NCBI GenBank assembly: GCA_016946835.1
Contig: JACVTC010000082.1
Coordinates: forward strand, 176,501-240,500
Reading direction: 5' to 3'
Length of the DNA stretch: 64,000 nt
Source: Neocallimastix lanati (nom. inval.)
Lineage: Eukaryota > Neocallimastigomycota > Neocallimastigomycetes > Neocallimastigales > Neocallimastigaceae
The notes under the pieces were generated by a model. It saw nothing but the letters and a program-made list of their open reading frames with translations, did not search any database and was not told the origin of the DNA. Position numbers and translations under genes: made by a program. This document shows, piece by piece, positions 11,542 through 22,665 of this stretch; the first letter of the stretch is position 1; each line of letters starts with the position of its first letter.

Positions 11542-11568
11542 TTTTACTTTAGGTCCTTTTTTAGCCAT
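10220..11568 (-). pseudogene. CRESS-virus-like capsid protein fossil
   Basis: Minus strand, start codon at 11568. The N-terminus is strongly basic (starts MAKKGPKVKG, a poly-lysine run created by the T-tract at 11492-11538, then VQKKKYFRKRKYGKS and ...SYAKQRVSKQQQQ), typical of the arginine/lysine-rich arm of small circular-virus capsids. The middle is frameshifted. A beta-rich section with YDMNLVIYDIVYNDTT (about 11020-10975) resembles the jelly-roll strand 'xLxIYDLVxxxDT' of circo-like capsids. The C-terminal pieces include VWGSVTGTGADAYKNQANYI (about 10550-10490) and a final piece ending near 10220. It faces away from the adjacent Rep-like gene on +, the ambisense layout of many CRESS viruses. 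Identification rests on this layout, the basic arm and the strand motif; no sequence search could be run. Confidence 0.6.
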
Positions 11569-11703
11569 TGGAATGATAACAAAAAAAAAATCAGTTCTAG
11601 GATGTTTTTTTTTTTTTTTTTTTTATTCTTAAAATAGTATTTTATATCCATTAAAAGTAAAAAAATGACCGGTGATTATGCTCTTTTTTTTTATACTCGC
11701 AAG
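11569..11703. promoter_or_regulatory. Intergenic region between Cap-like and Rep-like fossils
   Basis: 135 bp between divergent starts, the position that carries the replication origin in ambisense CRESS genomes. It contains poly-A and poly-T runs and TAGTATTTT at 11635-11643, which resembles, but does not match, the TAGTATTAC-type nick nonamer; no clear stem flanks it. Confidence 0.3.
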
Positions 11704-12700
11704 TAATTCATTTCATATTTCATTCGACGTGTTTTGCGCTCCGCTCAAAAAATCTTGAATTTTATCAAGACATTATTTTTTTATTTGAAAAAAAATCTTC
11801 TTTTCAATATTTGCTTTGTACTGAATATATTGGTAGTGCTAATAAACACTATCCTATCTTTTTGTTCAATATCTTCTTTTCAATATTTTCTTTGTAATGA
11901 ACATATTGGTAGTGCTAATAAACACTATCCTATCTTTGTTCAATATCATCAAAGAAAATATTTATCTTATTCTAGATTACATGGTGCCTATGTAGAACGT
12001 TGCTTTGGTTCTGCTCAACAAAATGTAGATTATTGTTGGGCAAAGGAACGATAAACATAAAGGAAGAAGGGGTGACTGCCGTATTAATTGACAAATTTGG
12101 GGAAGTTAAATGGAAAGATGGTGCTTGGTCAGTTAATGCTGTAAGGGAATTGGATAAAACTGGATGAACTACTAGCTCTTATGTATAATTCTTATACAAA
12201 AAATCCAAACCGAGAAGAGAAATAAGTTATCTATTGGGAGGTGGAGAAAGAACGTCAAGGTTTACTATATTCAAGGAACTTCAGCTATGGGCAAGTCTGA
12301 AAAAGCTGAAGAAATTGTTAAACAGTGGTATCTGGATAAGGGATTTGAAGAAGAAGATGAAATGTGAAATGGGGTTCAATGAAGTATGATAAAAACGGTT
12401 TTTATTCTGGTATTAGCGTTGAGTGTCCTTGCGTTGTTGCTATTTTCGATGACTTTCGTGCTGGTATAATGAAACCCGAAGAATCTATTAATTTAATAGA
12501 TTATCGGGTTCATAATTTAAACATCAAAGGATCAAGTGTAAAAAATAGATATGAGTTAATTATCTTTACTAGTGTTCAGTGTTTATTCAGCGTTTATCTT
12601 CTATTTATAGTAATGTTGAAGATTTTGAACGACATGAACAATGATTAAGATGAATTATACTCATTGATATGTATCCACCTGAAAGAGTTCACCTATTTGA
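11704..12700 (+). pseudogene. Rep copy B: rolling-circle endonuclease plus SF3 helicase fossil
   Basis: On + the following occur in order across several frames: a motif 1-like CFALRS (about 11730), a motif 2-like HYPIFVQYHQ (about 11932), motif 3 DYCWAKER with catalytic Tyr (12028-12051), Walker A GTSAMGKS (12275-12298), Walker B AIFDDFRAG (12439-12465), FTSVQ motif C (about 12560) and a C-terminal MYPPERVHLFEID stretch (about 12668-12706). This is the domain order of CRESS-DNA virus Reps. Stops at 12052 and 12172, several frameshifts and a 67-bp internal duplication (11807-11940) make it non-functional. Divergent from the Cap-like gene on -. Distance from its Walker B to that of copy A is about 2.68 kb, close to a circo-like genome length, so the locus looks like a partial head-to-tail concatemer. 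Confidence 0.78.
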
Positions 12701-12763
12701 AATTGACTATTATTATTATTATATTATTATTATTATAAATATATGTATTTTTTTTTAATAAAA

Positions 12764-13753
12764 TAATTATATGACATGGATTCTTCTCTTAAACAATTTT
12801 AGTAATATATTAATTTAAAAAAGGTTTTTTTTTTTTTTTATTTTTATTTTTATTTTAATTTTTATTTTTTGAAAAGATTAATATTAACTTTTTTTTTTTT
12901 TGAAATTCATTTTCATCAAATTTTATAATAATCCATTACCAAACTAATTAAATATAATAATAAAAAAAAAAGTATAAATTTATTGAATATACATAGATGT
13001 ATGAATCACATGTTTTATATTATATTAGATGTAATTTTTTTTTATATACAATATAGGTAAAAAAAAAAAAAAATAAAATAAAATATATAATTTTAATATC
13101 TTAAATCATATACATTTTTAAATAATATAATGTTTATTTATATTCAATAATAAAAATTATGTTTAAACATGTTTATGAAATTTTTATTTATCAACTTTTA
13201 CTATCAATTTATTAGATATTTATAATTAAATTATAATAATAAATAGGTATAAATTTGTTGGGTGAATGATTCCTTTTCCGATGGTTACGGTCAATGGAGA
13301 TATACATAGGAATTTTAGGGAATACAACCCCAGGCAGATGTGTAACGATGTGTGAAGGGTACTAGTATGCCAGTATATCACACTTGACAAGTTATATCTG
13401 TTATGGTCATAATGGGAGATGGGTACTTCATTATGTATAAATTTGATATTTTAACATAAATCTATGTTAAATCATATGCTTTTTAAAACTAATATAATTA
13501 TATTAGTATATATTATTGTTATTATATATATGTACATGTATATTTTTTTTTTTTAAAAAAAAATAATTATATGACAGGAATTCTTTTCATGAGAATTGCA
13601 GTAATATACTAATTTAAGAAAAGTTTATTTTTTTTTTTCTTATCATGAAAAGATTAATTTCTCAATATTTTTATTTTTTTTTTTATTTTTTTTTTATTTT
13701 TTTTTTTATTTTACATCAAATTTCATAATAATCCATTTAAAAAGATTAATTTC

Positions 13754-13792
<39 letters not shown>

Positions 13793-14301
13793 AAATTCAT
13801 TTTACATCAAATTTCATTATAATCCATTTCCAAACTAATTAAATATAATGAAAAGAAAAAAGAAGTATAAATCTATTGAATATTGCATAGAATTATGATG
13901 AATCATATGTTTTATATTATATTAAAAATAAAATTTATATATATATAATATAAAAAAAAAAAGTTTTAATAATAATAAAAAATATAATTTTAATATCTTA
14001 ATTATTATAATATATCATTTTAAATAATATAATATATAATGCTTATTTATATTCAGTAATAAAATTATGTTTAAACCCATTACCATTATCAAAATTATGT
14101 TGACGTTTATGAAATTTTTATTTATCAACCTTTACTATCTATTTATTAGATATTTATTAGATATTTATAATTAAATTATAATAATAAATATGTATAAATT
14201 TATTAATTTAACATAAATTTATGTTATATCATGTGTCTTCTAAATAATTATATGACATGGATTCTTCTTTTGGCAATTGTAATAATATAATTTAAGAAAA
14301 G

Positions 14302-14337
<36 letters not shown>

Positions 14338-14560
14338 GAAATGATTAATTTTATAATTTTTTTTATTAATATGATTTTTTATTTTTTTTTTTTTTTTGAA
14401 ATTCATTTTCATCAAATTTCATAATAATCCATTACCAAACTAATTAAATATAAAAAAAAAAGTATAAATCTATTGAATATACATAGATTTATGATAAATC
14501 ATATGTTTTATATTATTTTTTTTATGTTATATGTAAAAAAAAATTTTTTGTAATAATAAA
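12764..14560. repeat. Three imperfect tandem units of about 0.7-0.8 kb
   Basis: Unit starts at about 12764, 13562 and 14246 are marked by ATAATTATATGACA-GGATTCTT. Each continues through GAAATTCATTTTCATCAAA, CCATTACCAAACTAATTAAA and TTGAATATACATAGA in the same order. The first unit is longer because a SINE copy (13258-13434) is inserted in it. No coding content. Poly-T and AT stretches vary in length between units. Confidence 0.75.
13258..13434 (+). mobile_element. 5'-truncated SINE copy with target duplication
   Basis: 177 bp homologous to the 3' part of the SINE at 14597-15046 (shared GGCAG-TGTGTAACGA, GTATGCCA, GGGAGATGGGTAC). Flanked by the perfect 11-bp repeat GTATAAATTTG at 13247-13257 and 13435-13445. 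The neighbouring repeat unit at about 14187-14215 carries the same flanks uninterrupted, i.e. a pre-insertion site. Confidence 0.85.
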
Positions 14561-14596
14561 TTAAAAATAAATTTTATTATTTTATAATTATTTTTT

Positions 14597-14671
14597 GCCA
14601 TGTTGGTCCAGTCGGTTAGGACGATACAGGTCACTGTAGAGGGCGGGGTTCGAATCCTCGGCATGGCACCA
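14597..14671 (+). tRNA. tRNA-like SINE head (tRNA pseudogene), Asp-like
   Basis: GCCATGT pairs with GCATGGC (7-bp acceptor stem, one G-U), then A73 and an encoded CCA. The D arm GTCC/GGAC and the T arm CGGGG-TTCGAAT-CCTCG fold normally. The anticodon arm is abnormal: TACAG/CTGTA closes on a 4-base GTCA loop, three bases short of a functional loop, so it is not a working tRNA. The GTC context suggests a tRNA-Asp ancestor (inference). Nuclear eukaryotic tRNA genes do not encode CCA, so the sequence passed through a mature tRNA or comes from a non-nuclear source. Confidence 0.7.
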
Positions 14672-15046
14672 AATAATCGGATGAGGTTTCTATCCTGGGA
14701 TATCATGAGACCACACGTGATGTCCATAAGGCTTTCCCTCAAATGATTATTTCACCCATCCCTGATACTACGCTTTGAATTGAAGCATAGACCTTGATGA
14801 TTGTAAAATTTCCAATCGCCAATGATTACACCCACTAGGGAGGAGTTAATGGTTCCGTTCTGATGCTCGTGGTCATTAGAGATATATGTAGGAACGTTAG
14901 GAATGCATCTCCGGGCAGTGTGTAACGACGATTGAGAGCGGCGAAGCTGATACAGTATGCCAATAACTCATCACCTTACAGTTAATTAATAACTGTATGG
15001 CCATATGGGAGATGGGTACCCATATGTGCAAGTCTATGTTTTTTTT
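14597..15046 (+). mobile_element. tRNA-derived SINE, full-length copy
   Basis: 450 bp, flanked by a perfect 16-bp direct repeat (TTTATAATTATTTTTT at 14581-14596 and 15047-15062). The head (14597-14671) is tRNA-like with pol III A box TGGTCCAGTCGG and B box GGTTCGAATCC. The body (about 14672-15035) is unrelated to tRNA and markedly more GC-rich than its surroundings. It ends in a T-run (15039-15049). The body's 3' part recurs as the truncated copy at 13258. The structure matches SINEs mobilised by target-primed reverse transcription using a LINE partner's enzyme; which LINE is unknown. Confidence 0.85.
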
Positions 15047-15235
15047 TTTATAATTATTTTTTAAGATATAAAAATTTTATTTAAGATATATCAAAAAAAT
15101 TTTCCATAGATGAACTTTTTTTTTAATACTTTATTTTATGTTATTTATTCATTAATGGAATAAATGTTATGTTCCATAAATGTAGTTAATTAATGATATA
15201 TATATTTTATATAATTTAAAGTAATATAAAAATGC

Positions 15236-15236
<1 letters not shown>

Positions 15237-15310
<74 letters not shown>

Positions 15311-15328
15311 TATAATAATTATAATAAT

Positions 15329-15382
<54 letters not shown>

Positions 15383-15409
15383 TATAATAATTATAATAAT
15401 AATAATATT

Positions 15410-15470
<61 letters not shown>

Positions 15471-15487
15471 GTAATAATAATAATTAT
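15237..15487. repeat. (TAA)n microsatellite
   Basis: About 80 near-uninterrupted TAA units with a few TTATAA interruptions. Confidence 0.95.
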
Positions 15488-15922
15488 AATAAAAATAGAA
15501 ACAATTCTTAATAACAGGTGTATATATAAAATGTATTTATTTCGCATTATATCAAAATATGATTACTATAATTTAATATAAATTTGATAAAGAATTTTTT
15601 TTTTCTTGAAGTAATGTATAAAAAGAAAGAAAGAAAAGTTATTAGATTATAAATAATTTTTAAACATTTATTAAAAATTATTTATAACAATTAATATTAT
15701 CTTTGAATATTGCTATTATTATTAGTGTATATATATATAATAGATATAAATGTAAATAATTATCTGGAATATTAAATAGACACAAATTTAAATAATTATC
15801 TAGAATACTAAATATACTATAATATAGTTTTTAATATTGTAACCTTTTTTTTTTTTTTATAGAATACTACATATTGAATTTTATAATATGATTTTAATTA
15901 TTTAATCATAAATTGTCTAATA

Positions 15923-16216
<294 letters not shown>

Positions 16217-16540
16217 TAAAATTGTTTAATATTTCAAATAATTTACAATTGAATGAAATTAACAATAACCAATAATTTATATAATTTGAAATATTATCTA
16301 TTATCTATTATCTATTATCTATTACGCATGAAAGAGAACAATAATACAAAGTTTTAGAATATGAATTTTAGATAGATAGATGCTAATATATTTAATGTAC
16401 GAGAATTATTTTTATTTGAATTAGTTAATGTATTGGTTATGTATCAGAAATCATTAATTTCTTCATCAACAATAGAATCATTTCATAAATAAAAATTTTA
16501 TTTATTTATTTTAATTATTCATTCAAACCAACTATTTTAG

Positions 16541-16700
16541 AATTAAACAATAAATAATTATAAAAAAAATAGAAAAAATCAATTAAACAATAAATAATTA
16601 TAAAAAAAATAGAAAAAATCAATTAAACAATAAATAATTATAAAAAAAATAGAAAAAATCAATTAAACAATAAATAATTATAAATAATAGAAAAAATTAT
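16541..16700. repeat. 40-bp tandem repeat, four units
   Basis: Exact 40-bp period (units start 16541, 16581, 16621, 16661); the first three are identical and the fourth has a small change (TAAATAATAG for TAAAAAAAATAG). No spacers, so not a CRISPR array. Confidence 0.95.
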
Positions 16701-17746
16701 TAATTATATATTAATTTTATTAAATAGTAAATAGTCTTCTTTTTTCTATAATAAAAAAAAAAGAAAAAAAGAAAAAAAGAAAAAAAGAAAAAGGAAAAAA
16801 AAATTTATTTAATATTTATTAAATAATAATATATAGTCTAAGTATATTAAATATAATTTCTTAGATATTGATATAATATTAGTATTTATTTGTATCATAT
16901 TTTAACAAAAAAAAAGAAAAAAGCCAAAATTCATATTTATGCTAATTTTTTTTTTTTTTAAAAGCCAAAATTCATATTTATGCTAATTTTTTTTTTTTTT
17001 AATAGTATTTAAATGTTATTATTTAAATTTTATATCTTAATTAAGTTATTTAAATGATTTATATATCAATATCTAAGAAATTATAAAAAATTTTTACAGG
17101 AATACAAAAGTTTCATATATAATAAAAAAAAAAATAAAAATTTTATTTTTTTTATTTTCTATACATGAAACCTTTATATTCCTTTTAAATTTTTTTCTTT
17201 TTATAATTTCTTAGTATTATGTTTTTTTTTATTTTCTTTATTTTATTATTTTTTTTTACTCAAAATTCAAAAGTATCATATTAAATAAATAATAAAGTAA
17301 AATATATTATTTGTTATAAATAAATAAATAAATAAATAAATAATAAAGTTAATATTGAATAAAGTTTTTAATTCAAAAAAAAAAAAAAAAAAGGCAAAAC
17401 AAAAAATAATTGAATAATAAATAATAAATAATAAATAATAAATAAATAAATAATAAATAATAAATAATAAATAATAAATAATAAATAATAAATAATAAAT
17501 AATAAATAATAAATATAAATAATAAATAATAAATAATAAATAATAAATAATAAATAATAAATAATAAATAATAAATAATAAATATAAATAATAAATATAA
17601 AAATTAAATATAAATGAAATAAAATAAAATATGAAATATATTAATTTAAAATAATTACATTAAGAGAGATAAAAATGTTTATTATTTTTTAAATGTATAC
17701 ATTAATATTTATAATTAATATTTAAAACGTGAATGGATAATACTAA

Positions 17747-17813
<67 letters not shown>

Positions 17814-18144
17814 ATGAAAAAAAAAGTTCTGGAGTATTATTCTTCTATATATTATATATATAGATTTAATATAATAAATAAGAATAAAAAATTAATTTTA
17901 TTATATAAATAAAAAATGAACTAGATTTTATCCTTAAAGTCAAATTTATTATTAATTATGTTTTATCCTTAAAGTCAAATTTATTATTATTATAATCCTT
18001 AAAGTCAAATTTATTATTAATTATGTTTTATCTTTACATTCATTATGAATGATATTTATCTATCTGGATGATATTCTTTAAAACTTTAAAAACAAATAAT
18101 ATTAATTAAATTTTTTTTTTTGTTCAAAATAAATATATTTTTTA

Positions 18145-18181
<37 letters not shown>

Positions 18182-20331
18182 TATAATATATAAAATAAAT
18201 AAATAAAAATAAAAATAAAAAAAAAAAAATTAATAGAATATTTTTTAATTAGCTGTAATTAGAGAATAATCAAATATTTGATAAAACAATATAATTATTC
18301 CAATTATTAATAAATTAATTATTATTCAAATTATGAATTATTCACAGAAGTTTTTTTGTTTTAAAAAAAAAAAAAAACATTAAATTAGTTTTAAAAAAAT
18401 TTTAAAGGCATTTTAAACTATATGATAATGAATAAAAAAAAAAGACTTCTTAACTTTTTTTTTTTTATAAATTTGTTGAAAACTTTTTTTTTTTATTTTG
18501 TTATAGAAGTATAGAGATTTAAAATTAAAATTTAAAAAAAAAAAAACATTATTATATTTTAATTGTTTTTTGAAGAATGATAAGAAAATAGAAAAGTGGA
18601 ATTTTTTAATTTCTTTTTTTTTATTATTATCTTATTATTTTATTATTATTCTCTTTTTTTTTTATTGGCTAATAGAAAAACAAATAATGTAATAAGTTTT
18701 TTATTAAAAAAAAAATTAATTTTTTTTAAATTAAATAATAAATGATAAATTAAATATTAATAAATATAGTTTGAAATTATTATAATATTAAATTCTATTT
18801 CATAAAAAATATATAAAGTTTTACACATTTTATTTTAATATATCTATATTAAATATTAACCAGTAAAATGAGTACAAATTAATTAAATTTGATACTTTTA
18901 TTCTTTATAAAATAAAAAATATATTAAAAATTATTTCTATTAAAATAAAAAAATATTAAAATATTAAGAAAATGATTTTGTTATAGAATTGATGTACTAA
19001 ATTAGTATATTTTAATATATATTTTAATATATTAATAAATTAATTTTAATATATTTTTATTAATAATTAATTTTAAATAAACGTTTTTCTTGTTTGATTT
19101 TATTTTTTTTAATATGAGATTTTTGTAATATTATAAAGTGTTTTTTTTTTTTTATTGTAAATCAAAATAAAACAAAAATATATATATATTTAAAATAATA
19201 TATTTGAAACCTATTGACTACTTAAAAATAATATATAATAATATATTTGAACATATTTAAAAAATATATAATTTTTTTATTAAAAGTTATTTGAATTGAT
19301 TTGTAATATATAGTTTTAATTAAAATAAATTAAAGATTTAATCTATTGCTTAATGAAATATTACAATCAAATGATTTTAATTTTATTTAATATATATTTT
19401 TTTTTTAATATATATAATAAGTTTTTTTTAATAATGAAAAAGGTAGACATAATATTATACATTTTATGAAAATATTAATTAACAATACATTTCATTAAAA
19501 AAAAAGACCATAGAAAAGTTTATTATTTATTGTTTTTATTTATAGTATTTTTGATAATCATTCAATCATCTAGAATAAGAAAGAACTTTCAAAGTTTTTA
19601 TAATAATTAAATAATAAATAATAAATAATAAATAACAATTAAATAAATAATTGAATAATAAATAATAAATAATTGAATAATAATAAATAATAAATAATAA
19701 ATAATAAATAATAAATAATAAATAATAAATAATAAATAATAAATAATAAATAATTGAATAATAAATAATAAATAATAAATAATAAATAATAAATAATAAA
19801 TAATAAATAATAAATAATTGAATAATAAATAATAAATAATAAATAATAAATAATAAAAAGAGTATTTATTAATAAATAATAAATAATAAATAATAAATAA
19901 TAAATAATAAATAAATAAATATATAATAAATAAATAAATAAATAAAAATTTAATAAATAAAATTAAATTAAATTTAATTTAAATTTTTTTTAATTATAAA
20001 ATTTTATCTTATGTATTAAATTTCTTAAAAATCTCATTTTTATATTTAAAGAGAAAAATATTCCTATATTTTTTTTTTTTTTTTTTTTTTTTTATATTAT
20101 AATTATAAAATTATTATTTATTAAAACAATTTCTTTTTAAGTTTTATTAAATTAAAAAGAATTAATAAATTTAAATTAAGATTGAATATTTACAATTAAT
20201 AAAATCAAACGTTTTTATATATAATAATAAAAAAAAATTTTTTTTATTAAAAAAATTATTATTTATAAATTTACATATTATAACAAATTATTATTTATAA
20301 AAACATAATCAAAATAAATAAATAAATAAAA

Positions 20332-20906
20332 ATGACTATTCCAGAATCATATCCAATTCATCGTTGTGTTTTCCGTAACGATCCATTTGCTCTTAAGGAA
20401 ATATTAAAAGATGAAGAAATAAGAAAACATATTAATGATAGTGATAATCATCATAATACACCACTTCATTTAGCTCTTATGTTAGGTCATACTGAATGTG
20501 TCCTTCCATTAATCAATAGTGGTTGTGATATCATTTCAAATAATACTTTTGGATGGAGTCCAGTAGATGAAGCTACTATGTAAATATATATATATAAATA
20601 TAAATATATATATATTTTAAAAAAAAAAAAAAAATTTTAAAATACTAAAGTTTTAAAAAAAATTTTTTTTTATTTTTTCTTTTTTTTTTAAATAAAATAA
20701 AGGCTTGGTAATAAGGAAATTATTCAAAGATTATCTGTTTCTAAAATAACTAAATTTATTGATGAATTCTATGGTAAAGGTAGTCCACTTGAAGAATGGA
20801 ATAAAATTTTACCAAACGTTCATTTAAAACTTAGATTAAAATTCAAAAGTCCAGGTAAATAAATAAATAAAAAAAAAAAAATACTAATAGTACTTGTAAT
20901 GATTAA

Positions 20907-20943
<37 letters not shown>

Positions 20944-22665
20944 GTAATATTAGTAATAGTAATGGTAATGGTATAAATAGTTTTTTAAAAATACTAATTT
21001 TTTTACTTAAAATGTTTATGAATTATTTTTAATAATATTATAGTTCCAGTGTTAGCAGATATGTGTCCAAAAGATACTCTTGAAATTTTCAAGAATGGAA
21101 ATTGCTTTAGAATCAATACTTCCGTTGCTGGTGTTACCACAAATGGTATTCCAAAAGTTATCAAGGGAAAACACTCTTTTGTTTGTCAAATTGATAATGA
21201 AAAGGGTATATGTAAAGCTTATTTAATGGATTGTTTAAAGAAAACATATCAAGAACTTTATCCAAATCTTCCAGAATGGTGTATTAGAAATATTACTAAT
21301 TCAAATATGAATGTAAATTCTATTTACAAATTTATGATGGATTTCTCCTCTTTAACCATTAAACAAAAGAAAGGAAATTTATTGAAGAAGGGAAAGAAAA
21401 CTCTTCATTTAGAACGTGGTAAATCTTACAAAACTGATCTTTTTAAGATTAAAGGTGTAAAAACTGATGTTCGTAAAAGATGTAAAGAATCGGTTATTGG
21501 TACCTACAAAAGTGATATTAAAACAAGAGTTCTTAAAATTGAAAGTTCCGGTACTGGTAGAAGAAATTCTGTCGTTAGTAATATTAGTTCAAATTCTGAT
21601 GATAATATTCAAAGTTTCCTTCAAAGAATCGGCGATGATATTGCTAAGGCTAACAAAGGACAAACCGTTCCACCTAACAAAACCTATAGTGAACATGATG
21701 ATAATGATGATGATGATTCCGACTCTGATTCTGATATCTCTGATAACGAACAACTTCCTGTTTTTTCAGAAAAGAGTAGTGAAGAAAGTCTTGTCGTTCA
21801 AAAAAGTTTATTCCAAAAGTACATTAAACATTCTGACCCAAATGCTATGGATCCAGAAACCGATAGACATATTACTGAAATGATTCTTCGCGGTTATGAT
21901 GATGATAATAATGTCATCACTAAGGAAGATATCAAATATTTACGTGAAAACTATCCAAATTACTTAAAACACATCTTAGTTAACAACATTGAAAATAGCT
22001 CATTTGAAGCCTTAGAAAAGTTGGAATCCAATAAAATGAAAGGTAAAATCAGTAATGATGGTAAAACGGTCGTCTATGAAGTTAATGATTGCATTGATGA
22101 TACCTTAAATTGGGATGAAATTTATGAGTTAAAGCATCCAAAGGGTGAAGAAGAAGTAAAAGCAATGATTCAAAGTCAAAAGAAAATGAATAGTAATAGA
22201 CTCAAGGACTTTGATTTTGAAAAGAATAAATTAACTGAAAAGGATTATTTTGATCCATCTCAAAGTGAAAAACTTCATGTTGGTAGAATATTTGATATTA
22301 ATGAAGAAAGAAAATCATTTGATAATTCTATTAAGATGTGGATGACTCGTGAGAATGAATTCCCAATTTCATTAGATCAAATAAAACCAATTCTTTCTTA
22401 CTTCTTCTTCCTGATGTTTGAACAGATGAACATTACTAGGTCAGGAAGCAAGGATCAACTTAGTCATATTTTGAATATATATAAATCCATTCAAAGTGAT
22501 AAAAGATATCCAGTCAAGTTTGAAATTCCAATTTTACCAGTGCTTAAATTCCAACTCAAAACTATTGAATGTAATATAGATCCAAAGGTTATTCCAGAAG
22601 GAATTTTCGATGTTCCAACTGATTATGAACCTGGAGAAGTTTATCTTGAAAACAAAAAAAAGTAA
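20332..22665 (+). CDS. ANKRD13-like ankyrin / GPCR-chaperone-domain protein
   Basis: Three exons: 20332-20579, 20703-20854, 21044-22665. Both introns are GT-AG (GTAAAT donors) and keep frame, giving 673 residues. Residues about 8-90 are ankyrin repeats (PIHRCVFRND, NTPLHLALMLGHTECVLPLI), followed by LEEWNKILPN. From residue 134 (VPVLADMCPKDTLEIFKNGN) through HSFVCQID, the YFDPSQ...VGR block and MTRENEFPISLDQIKPIL to the end (YPVKFEIPILPVLKFQL) it follows the ANKRD13 / GPCR-chaperone region in order. Metazoan ANKRD13 proteins bind ubiquitinated receptors through C-terminal UIMs; I see no UIM here, and the protein ends soon after the core domain. An acidic D/S-rich insert lies near residues 350-372. 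Likely endosomal/ER-side trafficking role by family. Confidence 0.85.

Noticed and set aside
11635-11643. TAGTATTTT as the CRESS replication-origin nonamer
   Set aside because: It differs from TAGTATTAC at two of the last positions and no stem flanks it; kept only as a weak remark.
14527-14742. Minus-strand open frame over the SINE head
   Set aside because: Lies antisense to the tRNA-like head and is explained by it.
16541-16700. CRISPR array
   Set aside because: Units are directly contiguous without unique spacers and the genome is eukaryotic.
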